Of a stretch of 64,000 bases of DNA, positions 23,401 to 35,400 are shown one piece after another. The DNA is from Cladorhizidae sp. MBARI D1340-BT2. Taxonomy: Eukaryota > Porifera > Demospongiae > Poecilosclerida > Cladorhizidae. Below the pieces are notes generated by a model that saw nothing but the letters and a program-made list of their open reading frames with translations, searched no databases and was not told the DNA's origin. Every line of letters begins with the position of its first letter. The stretch's first letter is position 1. Where the stretch lies: contig JAQNBH010000017.1 of assembly GCA_028752905.1 (NCBI GenBank), forward strand, positions 33,617,908 through 33,681,907. The letters run 5' to 3'. The position numbers were made by a program, and so were the translations under genes.

Positions 23401-26400
23401 ATGTTTCCTCCTTCCTCACACCCTCACTCCCTCACTCCCACACACTCCCCCTCACTCCCACACACTCCCCCTCACTCCCACACACTCCCCCTCACTCCCA
23501 CACACTCCCCCTCACTCCCACACACTCCCCCTCACTCCCACGCACTCCCACACACTCTCCCTCACTCCTCCTCGCCCTCTTTGGGCTCCTCCATTATGTC
23601 ATTGCATGTTGCTGCTGGTAACTGCTCTAATAATCAGCACCCACCCTCTCTAATATTCTGCACAAGTAGTCAATATCTGCCTACCGTAAATGCTGCAATG
23701 ATGCGCCATCGCCTGACGTCTTCTGCCATCAGAGAGGTGGCCCTTGCTGCTCTAGCTTCTGTCATCAGAGAGGTGACTGTTTTGCTCTAGCTTCTGCCAT
23801 CAGAGAGGTAACTTACTGCTCTAGCTTCTGCCATCAGAGAGGTGACTTGCTGCTCTAGCTTCTGCCATCAGAGAGGAGACTGTTGCTGCTCTAGCTTCTG
23901 CCATGAGAGGTGACTTACTACTGTTCTAGCTTCTGCCATCAGAGAGGAGAGGTGACTGCTACTGGGGGCTCCTCCTTTCGATTGGAATACCATAAATGAT
24001 GCACTCATTGACTTCAGCCTGTTGGTCACTGCCTGCGCTTGTTCCTGTTGTTTGTAGAAGTTTTCATTGACAAACTGAATATTTTCCTCTAGTAGTTTAA
24101 TTCCTTGTGTATATATATATATGTGTGTGTATATATCACTATTACTGCCATCCAGTGGCCAAAGATGGCATTAATTATTGTTGTGTAACATTCATGATTG
24201 GTTACTGGAGCACATGATATTTAAATTCTCTTCCTAAGGCTGACATATGGTCCCTGGGCTGCACGGTGGTGGAAATGGTCACAGGAAAGCCACCCTTTAC
24301 CGAACTTGGCTCTCCTGAAGCAGCCATTTTTAAGGTTGGAATGTATCAGCAGCATCCAGAAATTCCCGAGATTCTCTCGAGCACTGCCAAAGACTTTCTT
24401 CTCAGCTGCTTCATACCCAACCAAAGTGAGCGGCCCACGGCTGGGGAGTTGCTGCAGCACGAGTTATTCCAGTAAGTAACCCGCGAGGAGGAAGTAGGGG
24501 GAATGGCGATCCTTTACCAATTATTGCTGATGGGTGTTCCTTTACCAATTGCTGCTTTGATCTTGGTGACCCTTTACCAATCATTGCTTTGAGCTTGGTG
24601 ACCCTTTACCAATCATTGCTTTGTAATTGGATCTGGGCTTTCTTGCCAGGTTTGTAATTATACAGGTTTGAGTCACATGTCCATACCTTTTTATATCATT
24701 TTTATTTCTTTACTTGACAACACTTTACCTCCTTATTGCTGGAATTTAACTCGAATTTCATTGGCCCATCCAGTATATTTCATTGGCCCCTCCAGTATAT
24801 TTCATGGGCCCCTCCAGTATATTTCATGGGCCCCTCCAGTATATTTCATTGGCCCCTCCAGTATATTTCATTGGCCCCTCCAGTATATTTCATGGGCCCC
24901 TCCAGTATATTTCATGGGCCCCTCCAGTATATTTTATGGGCCCCTCCAGTATATTTCATTGGCCCCTCCAGTATATTTCATTGGCCCCTCCAGTATATTT
25001 CATGGGCCCCTCCAGTATATTTCATGGGCCCCTCCAGTATATTTCATGGGCCCCTCCAGTATATTTCATTGGCCCCTCCAGTATATTTCATTGGCCCCTC
25101 CAGTATATTTCATTGACCCCTTTTCATTGACCCCTTTTCATTGACCCCTTTTCATTGACCCCTCCAGTATATTTCATTGGCTAATCATTGGCCCCTCCAG
25201 TATATTTCACTGGCCCCTCCAGTGTATTTCACTGGCCCCTCCAGTATATTTCATTGGTCCCTCCAGTATATTTCACTCGCCCCTCCAGTATATTTCATTG
25301 GCCCCTCCAGTATATTTCATTGGCCCCTCCAGTATATTTCATTGGCCCCTCCAGTATATTTCATTGACCCCTTTTCATTGACCCCTCCAGTATATTTCAT
25401 TGGCTAATTCATTCATTCATTGGCCCCTCCAGTATATTTCATTGGCCCCTCCAGTATATTTCATTGACCCCTTTTCATTGACCCCTCCAGTATATTTCAT
25501 TGGCTAATCATTGGCCCCTCCAGTATATTTCATTGACCATTCCAGTATATTTCACTGGCCCCTCCAGTATATTTCACTGGCCCCTCCAGTATATTTCACT
25601 GGCCCCTCCAGTATATTTCACTGGCCCCTCCAGTATATTTCATGGGCCCCTCCACTATATTTCACTGGCCCCTCCAGTATATTTCATTGGCCCCTCCAGT
25701 ATATTTCATTGGCCCCTCCAGTATATTTAATTGGCCCCTCCAGTATATTTAATTGGCCCCTCCAGTATATTTCATTGGCCCTCCCCCCTCCCCCGCCCCA
25801 TATATTGTATATTTCATTGGCTGTTTGAGGTGGAAATGAACACATGACCAGACATATTGCAAATAACATTTGGTAAAGGGTCTCTATGCACAACACACGT
25901 TACCTAGCAACCAGTGGTCTGTCTACTCCAGTAGCAGAGAAGTGCTTCATTTTTGTTGTTGCTTGTTCTGTCTTCCAATGTTGTGTAGAGATGGAAAGAG
26001 GCCCCACCATATAAACAGAAGCAAGTGTAAGTTGGGAGTGCCTGCTGTGATTTATACATGAGCATGTGTCAGTCTCTGGAAACTTGGTTAGTGCAGCAGC
26101 ACCAGAAGTGTCTTCTCTGCCCAAGTTTCTATTGCACCATATCTGGAAAAGCTACGGTCAAAATCCTCAGATATTGACTTGAGTTTTCAATCACTAGTTG
26201 TGTGTGAGGGTACCCGCCCACCTATGCAAGGACATGCTCATCTCTCCACTGCTTGATGCATTGGAAATCGAGAAAGGAAAATGCATTTGATGACTGCACA
26301 AATGATAATAATTATTATCTTTTGAACTCTATTCTTGGCCCCAATGCATTCTCCGTCAACATTCCCAGCTGTGCAGTGTTCACAAAGTTTTCTGATCTGT

Positions 26401-29400
26401 AGGCATTAAAGTTCATACACGAATTCATCTCCCTCCCATCGCCTCTCGTCCCAGTGTTTGTACATTTGTACAGGTTTATTCCAGCCATTGTTGTTGTTGT
26501 GTCTTGCAGCAGCCATTGCAGTGACACCAGAAGCAGTTTCTGAAGTGGAGGTCGATGAACACGCCAGGACTTTCACGTAATCCCATAACCATACGGACAA
26601 TTTAAGTGGTTGTTCTAGCATTGGGTTACTGTATTTAGTGTATGCCAACTTGACGAAACCTTACCTGTTTTGAGGATTAGCAACTAAATGGAAGATGTGA
26701 TTGCAATGATCTCTTATAATCAACTTGAAAGTTTCTCTCTCGAGGTTTTGACTAGACGGTCTATCCTTCATCAGGAATAGTGATGTAATGTCTAAAGTGA
26801 AGGTTTTTGCATTCTAGCCAACATTATATAAATATTCATTGTTCACACGTGTGCACACATACACACACTCACATACACTCATGCACGCACACATACACAC
26901 ACTCACATACATGCATGCACGCACACATACACACACTCACATACACGCATGCACACACGCACATGCACACATTAAAAGCTGGTTGTTAAGCACTATGGTT
27001 CTATAGGCTCTAGCCTCTGCGTGTCTCTGCTGCATAAGTCAATATATCTTTAAAATTGGACAAATTTGTAGACATGATGTCCGTGTATAGCACTCTCCAG
27101 GCTCTGATTTGAAACGTCGAACATTTGCCATCCCTTCCAAATTTCCCAGTACAATGCACTGGATGGTCTGTACCTGCAGCATTAGAAATTGATTAATTCA
27201 GTGATAATCACACATTATCTTTTTGACTGTTTCAAGCACGTGCTGAGCTGGCAGATGTTCATATATACACATACTCACACCTACATGCATACATATACAT
27301 GTACATACACATACACCTACATGCATACATATACACATACTTATATACACACATACTCACACCTACATGCATATATACTTGCATGCATACATAAAGAACA
27401 AAAGATGTTTTTAAGAAAAAATGTGTTGGTGAGTGCAGCCAGCAGACCTCCATTTTAGCATGGCAGACAGAAAACAAACAAGGTCTATATCTCAGGGGAA
27501 AACTCACTTTAGTATATAGCTTCTTAGGGCGGGAGGTGGGACGAAACTCTTACCAAAACTTGTAGTTCTGACTTTAGAGCTCCATAGATTCTACACACTT
27601 CACTCTATGGACTTCATGCATGGCTCAAAAGGTAGCTCTCTCTGTGTGTGCTCTGTTGGTACTAAAATGGTGCATAAGGTATAACCATGCCAAAGTTACA
27701 TGCAGTCAAAGTTGGGACCTCAAAACCTCACACCCGAGTTCTCTGCTGCTGTGGTTCCTGATTGGAAAGGGATAGATTTAAAATTACGATCAGTTGCAAG
27801 AGGAAGCCTTACTCGACAAAATTAGTGTTTTCATAAGCTGCTAAAACGTGGCTGTGGTCAAGCGTGGGTGATGAAAATCAATTTTAGAAAATTTAAGATA
27901 GCATTTATAGATCACGTTTTTACTGGCTACTCTGCTGTTCAATATGAGTCGGTGTTGAAGAACCACAGGAATTTTGGAGTTTTCTGGGTGATGAGTAACC
28001 TTCTGCACAGGGATGGGGTGGGTTTGAAGGCTACTATTGTAGAGCCTACAGGTGTACTGCATTCTCTGTTGTCTCTGTCAAGCACTAAAGCCTTGAAGTT
28101 GGACAACAGTTTACAAGTCATAGCTATTGTGTGCATTATTTAGAGTTTAATGACACCACACTGTGATGTGCAGCGTGAACTTTGTCCTCTGCATGTGGCA
28201 CCTTATTTCAGTTTTTTTCTTCCAGGTGATACAATAAACATTTAAAAAACCCTTTGTTGTTGTTGTTGTTGTTGTTTTGTGGCTATGCACTTTTGTTGTA
28301 GTTCTGCTCGTTTTTGTTGCTGCTCTTGTTTTTGTTGATCTTGTTTTTGTTGCTGCTCTTGTTTTTGTTGTTCTTGTTTTGTTCTGCTCTTATTTTTGTT
28401 GCTGCTCTTGTTTTTGTTGCTGCTCTTGTTTTTGTTGCCGCTCTTGTTTTTGTTGCTCGTTTTTGTTGCTGCTCTTCTTTTTGTTGCTGGTCTTGTTTTT
28501 GTTGCTGCTCTTGTTTTTGTTATTCTTGTTTTTTCTTCTCTTCTTTTTGTTGCTGCTCTTGTTTTTGTTGCTTCTCATTTTGTTGCTCTTGTTTTTGTTG
28601 CTGCTCTTGTTTTGTTACTGATCTTGTTTTGTTGTTCTTGTTTTTGTTGCTGCTTTTGTTTTTGTTGCTGCTCTTGTTTTGTTGCTGATCTTGTTTTGTT
28701 GTTCTTGTTTTTGTTGCTGCTCTTGTTTTTGTTGCTGCTCTTTCTTTTTCTTCCATTCCTTTTCTGCTCTTTTTTTTGTTATTGCTACATTTTTTATTGT
28801 TGCTTCAAATAGTTTCTTATGGTACTTGTTTCTGTTGCTAGGTAAAGGAACTAACTGAAAGGAACTAACTGCTTATTTTTTTCTCATGCATGTAGTATTG
28901 GGTCCTCCATTGCAGAAGAGATCAGAGGTTTTCGTAGAACAAGGTAAGGCTCCTTCATAAGAATTTTATAATGTATTTGCACATATCTCGAGAGAAAAAA
29001 CCCTGAAAAGGTAACTCACGCATGTGATCTATTTTTCGTGAATATCATTGTCGAATTTAGCATGTGATATGGTTTAAGTAGATTTGATGGGCTCATGCAA
29101 ACTCAAGTTCTGAGAGGATATTGGGTTATATACTGAAGGTGCAATGCTTTTTCTATGCTTCGATTAATGGCCTCACAGGTCTCCCTTGCCGGCAGCCGAG
29201 CATGGGCAGATTGTTGACTCTTGTACTAGCAGCAGCGGATCAGACACACCCTCAAGGTCAGAGTTCAAGCAAGTTGAGCTCCACGCTCAGAATCAGACCG
29301 TTCTCTTGCGAGTTCTTGTCGAGGAAAAGGAGCAGGTACCTGCGCACACTGATACACACATTCTACACTTTGAAGGTCTTGTTGTGTGTGTGTGTTTAGA

Positions 29401-32400
29401 TTTATAAGGATTTGCAAAATAGTTTGCAGCAGAGGACGGACAGCCGGAGGGTGGTCATCACCGAAGCAGAGATTCTGGACGTGTTGGACTCCATGTATGC
29501 CTTCACCAAGCATGAAGAACCCAACAAGGAGAATTTGAAACTTTGTAAGATGCTTTCTATCTTTATGTCCAAATTAGTGTGCTAAGAGGTCACCCCGTGA
29601 ATCAACTTGGTGATTTCTGGGGATAGGACCCTTTACCTACAAGTTGGGCTGATCATATTTCCACAAAGAGTTCCCCAACATCATTTTAAGAATGTTTTTG
29701 AAAACGCTGTGACTCAACCTGATCATGGCGTGTATGTTAACCCTCTTAATGCTGCAGTTGTCGTGTGTGCATCTCGAACACACATGAACATGTTACACGT
29801 ACACACACATACACACACACACTTACACTCACACACTTACACTCACACATACACACACACACTTGCACTCAACTAATAAATCTATTGGTTGGCGAGTGAG
29901 GCAAGCACGCGGTGGGAAGTTGGATGGATAACTTAGTATTGCTGCGCAAGGTGTACCAATCAATGCATGTTTCTATCTATCTATGTATCTATCTATGTAT
30001 TTGCCATACGCTCGCCAACTAATAAAATACCCGCCTTAAATATAGCAGGCTCCTGTAAGCTGGTAACGGTTGACATAGCGAAGAGAGAGATCGAGAAAAT
30101 GGCTGCATGTTTGAACCTCGAGGAAAGAAAACTGGCTGCACGAACAAGTGAGAAAGAGTTGTGTGGTTAGTAGATGACGGAAAGAATGCTGGAGCTTCAT
30201 TCTGAACTAGCTATGTACTCAACGTGTTATATATATAGCCATAGTGGGATACGCCATTGTTGTCATGATGATGCAGAAACTCTTGTTAAAGTAAGCACAC
30301 ACTCTAAAATTAGTATCACCTTCTCAACAAATTTTATTCACTCGCCGTTTCGACTAGATGCTCTAGTCCTTCATCAGGAATAATTACGCTCTGCCGAACT
30401 TGATTCAACAGAGACAGAACTGGCTACATAGTTGGCATATGCAGGAAGGATAATGGATGCATATACGTAGCCAATAGAGGAGAGATGTGCTAATCATGGA
30501 GAGCATATTGAACATGTGTCAAGGGTGCAAACTATACGTTCTTGTCAGCCTCCGTCTTTCCTTACATTCTGAGAATTCTTGCAGAAAGCAGTTCATGATA
30601 ACCTCGGTCTTTGTGAAAGCTGCTCTTAATGAAACTCCTCCCACAGCCTTGCTGCCACGTGCAGATCTCTGGTTAAGAATTTGCCATCCCATAATATTAC
30701 AGGATGTCACGTCGTTCCACCTCACACCAGTTTGGAATCTGTAAGGAATTAAATTCGTACTATTCTTGGCTACTTCTCCATGTCACACCAAAGCATTACA
30801 TCATGATGACATCATTAATGCACAGGTTAGTACCACATCAGGTCTTCAGCTGTGCTAGAGGAATGCAATCCTACACTACTAGAGGAAGACTAGCGCATCT
30901 AGTCGACATCGAGGGAGCACATTTAAGTTGATTATCGGGAGGCCATTGCATAAATATTTTAGTTTTTCCCTCTCGCTATCGACACCACACCCTCTTTGCC
31001 ACACCCTCTTTGTCACACCCTCATCGCCATTGCTTTGCATTTGTTACTGCTAGTAGAAAGCTAGTTGCTAATTCAAGGCAAGTTTTTTCTGTTGCTATGA
31101 GCTAAGGCCCGACCAATGGAAGCTGCTATGGCTACTGCCGCTCTTAATAGCTATAGCAATTCACTAACCTTAAGTTCTGGTGCTTTGTTAGTTCAGTGTT
31201 CTAGTGCAGGCATCCAGCACCAGAGCTTGATGCAGTATATCAAATAACACACTCGGGGAGTAGGTATCCAGTTTTCAATGAACTCTCAGTTGACATAATA
31301 CAAATCGTCGAGAGAATACAATTTCAAGTTGGTTATTGTAATTATTATTTTTTGCTAAATAGTCCACTAGATACTGCCCCTGTGATAATCCAACTGGTAG
31401 TTAATAACATTCATAGACAACTACACATTATCTAGAGTACAGCTTCCCCTATGGTTGCAGGCACGTTCAACGAGTTGAAGAATCTCGTCCCTTTATTTCC
31501 TGCAGGTAACCTGACAATCAAGTGCAAGGACAACCCTCAGCTCAGGACCGAGGTGGAGCTGTTGATTTATCACTTCCCTACTGCAGTCACTGCTGCCCAC
31601 AAGAGGAGAGACACACTCCCTCACTGCATCTTTGCCGTTGATAATCTGGTGAGGAGAGCTGTGAATCAAGTCTTGGAAATACTCTCCCCAGGTACAGTGT
31701 GGCTGCTATAGATCTCGTGAGCATAGCACATGTGACGGTGAGGAAGTACGATGTAAGATTATCTCGTACAATCAACTCCTTTTATTGCCAAATTTTAATG
31801 GGTCAAGTGCAGATGAAAATTGACTTCCAGTCGTATTTCCGCTACCTAATGCATGCCTAGCCTCTGACCTTCTGTTCTGTGTGCGTGTGTGTGTTTATAT
31901 ATCTTTTGTCTGGAATGGATTTACAAGATGATTCAAGTTCCATTCTGTAGAATGTTTTATTCCCTGTTCTCATGCATGGTTCCAATAATTCAAACATGGG
32001 TTATTCTCTGTGTCTGCCCCCTTTTCTCACGCATGGTTCCAATAACTCAAACTAAGGCTGTTTTCTATGATGGCCCCACTTCTTACACATGGTTCCAAGA
32101 TCAATGTCTTTGTCTTGCTTTAATGTCCACATGTACACACACGTGTGCTTTTCAACAGAAAAAATGTCATCAAAGATTGGCTTGTTGTATGTACGCAGAT
32201 ATGGCTAGCCAACTGGGCAATGTGACCTCAGATCAGGATTTGGAGGCCCTTCCCGCAGTGGCTTCCCCCAGGGCACCCACCAAGTCGGTCTCCTGGGCCT
32301 CTTCCACCTTTTCCTCTTCCAACGGCGTGGAGCTACAGGAAATGATGTCACTGAGGGTGGAGCTTAAGGAGACGATGAAGGAAAACCTTGAGTGTGTGAT

Positions 32401-35400
32401 AGATGCACATGTATAGATTACTACTAGAATACAAGTGTGGTATCCTATATAGGAAAACCTTGTGGTAGATGGACATGTATAGATTACTACTAGAATACAA
32501 GTGTGGTATCCTATATAGGAAAACCTTGAGTGTGTGGTAGATGCACATGTACAGATTACTACTAGAATACAAGTGTGGTATCCTATATTTATAATGACCA
32601 GGTTTAAAGTAGAAGTCAGAAAACATTGTTCTAAGTCCTCCCTTCCATCTGCCTTGTCCCCCCCCCCCCTTCCTCTCCAAATTATGTGGTCCCTGCGAGT
32701 GGCTAGTGACGATTAAAGGAGCTGGTGTCATAGGCATCTCCACATATATGCCACAGGAAATGATTTAATGAGATTTACACTGAAAGTATAATAGCATCCC
32801 TAGTGCTTTTGAGATGTGCTACCTTGCAGAGATGAAGCTTATGGTGACCAAACAGCAGCTGCGAGTGACCGCTTTTGCTGCAAGTCTAGGGAGGAGCCAA
32901 CACCAAACACAGTGAGGTTCAGAGGTCACTTGATTTATTAGCAACTACTTTTAAAGACATGGCAAAGTATAGAGTTGGACAGCTGCTTTAATGTGCAATA
33001 GCTGCTTTAATGTGCAATAGAGTTGGACAGCTGCCTTCATGTGCAATAGAGTCAGACAGCTGCCTTCATGTGCAATAGAATCGGACAGCTGCCTTCATGT
33101 GCAATAGAGTTGGACAGCTGCTTTAATGTGCAATAGAGTTGGACAGCTGCTTTAATGTGCAATAGAGTTGGACAGCTGCTTTAATGTGCAATAGAGTTGG
33201 ACAGCTGCCTTCATGTGCAATAGAGTTGGACAGCTGCTTTAATGTGCAATAGAGTTGGACAGATGCTTTAATGTGCAATAGAGTTGGACAGCTGCTTTAA
33301 TGTGCAATAGAGTTGGACAGCTGCTTTCATGTGCAATAGAGTCGGACAGCTGCTTTAATGTGCAATAGAGTCAGACAGCTGCTTTAATGTGCAATAGAGT
33401 CGGACAGCTGCTTTCATGTGCAATAGAGTCGGACAGCTGCTTTCATGTGCAATAGAGTTGGACAGATGCTTTCATGTGCAATAGAGTCGGACAGCTGCTT
33501 TCATGTGCAATAGAGTCAGACAGCTGCTTTAATGTGCAATAGAGTCGGACAGCTGCTTTAATGTGCAATAGAGTTGGACAGATGCTTTAATGTGCAATAG
33601 AGTCGGACAGCTGCCTTCATGTGCAATAGAGTCGGACAGCTGCCTTCATGTGCAATAGAGTCAGACAGCTGCCTTCATGTGCAATAGAGTCGGACAGCTG
33701 CCTTCATGTGCAATAGAGTCAGACAGCTGCTTTCATGTGCAATAGAGTTGGACAGATGCTTTCATGTGCAATAGAGTTGGACAGATGCTTTAATGTGCAA
33801 TAGAGTTGGACAGCTGCCTTCATGTGCAATAGAGTTGGACAGCTGCTTTAATGTGCAATAGAGTTGGACAGATGCTTTAATCTGCAATAGAGTTGGACAG
33901 CTGCTTTAATGTGCAATAGAGTTGGACAGATGCTTTAATGTGCAATAGAGTCGGACAGCTGCTTTCATGTGCAATAGAGTTGGACAGCTGCTTTAATGTG
34001 CAATAGAGTCAGACAGATGCCTTCATGTGCAATAGAGTTGGACAGCTGCTTTAATGTGCAATAGCTGCTTTAATGTGCAATAGAGTTGGACAGCTGCCTT
34101 CATGTGCAATAGAGTCAGACAGCTGCCTTCATGTGCAATAGAATCGGACAGCTGCCTTCATGTGCAATAGAGTTGGACAGCTGCTTTAATGTGCAATAGA
34201 GTTGGACAGCTGCTTTAATGTGCAATAGAGTCAGACAGCTGCCTTCATGTGCAATAGAGTTGGACAGCTGCTTTAATGTGCAATAGAGTTGGACAGCTGC
34301 TTTAATGTGCAATAGAGTTGGACAGCTGCTTTAATGTGCAATAGAGTTGGACAGCTGCCTTCATGTGCAATAGAGTTGGACAGCTGCTTTAATGTGCAAT
34401 AGAGTTGGACAGCTGCTTTAATGTGCAATAGAGTTGGACAGATGCTTTAATGTGCAATAGAGTTGGACAGCTGCTTTAATGTGCAATAGAGTTGGACAGC
34501 TGCTTTCATGTGCAATAGAGTCGGACAGCTGCTTTAATGTGCAATAGAGTCAGACAGCTGCTTTAATGTGCAATAGAGTCGGACAGCTGCTTTCATGTGC
34601 AATAGAGTCGGACAGCTGCTTTCATGTGCAATAGAGTTGGACAGATGCTTTCATGTGCAATAGAGTCGGACAGCTGCTTTCATGTGCAATAGAGTCAGAC
34701 AGCTGCTTTAATGTGCAATAGAGTCGGACAGCTGCTTTAATGTGCAATAGAGTTGGACAGATGCTTTAATGTGCAATAGAGTCGGACAGCTGCCTTCATG
34801 TGCAATAGAGTCGGACAGCTGCCTTCATGTGCAATAGAGTCAGACAGCTGCCTTCATGTGCAATAGAGTCGGACAGCTGCCTTCATGTGCAATAGAGTCA
34901 GACAGCTGCTTTCATGTGCAATAGAGTTGGACAGATGCTTTCATGTGCAATAGAGTTGGACAGATGCTTTAATGTGCAATAGAGTTGGACAGCTGCCTTC
35001 ATGTGCAATAGAGTTGGACAGCTGCTTTAATGTGCAATAGAGTTGGACAGATGCTTTAATCTGCAATAGAGTTGGACAGCTGCTTTAATGTGCAATAGAG
35101 TTGGACAGATGCTTTAATGTGCAATAGAGTCGGACAGCTGCTTTCATGTGCAATAGAGTTGGACAGCTGCTTTAATGTGCAATAGAGTCAGACAGATGCC
35201 TTCATGTGCAATAGAGTTGGACAGCTGCTTTCATGTGCAATAGAGTTGGACAGATGCTTTCATGTGCAATAGAGTTGGACAGATGCTTTAATGTGCAATA
35301 GAGTCAGACAGCTGCTTTCATGTGCAATAGAGTTGGACAGCTGCTTTAATGTGCAATAGAGTTGGACAGATGCTTTAATGTGCAATAGAGTCGGACAGCT

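Noticed and set aside
23384..23790. His/Pro/Ser-rich open frames
   Set aside because: Products of the 20-bp CACACTCCCCCTCACTCCCA repeat.
24668..25828. Plus-strand open frames with repeated [20 protein letters not shown]
   Set aside because: Translations of the 22-bp array in three frames; no exon signals.
27868..28143. 91-codon open frame in an ASK intron
   Set aside because: Starts inside dispersed repeat copy 1, has no homologue I know, and fits no ASK phase.
32829..32909. Candidate ASK exon between acceptor CTACCTTGCAG and donor GTGAGG
   Set aside because: Inclusion gives a stop or breaks the phase of the exon at 36613; skipping it keeps the frame.
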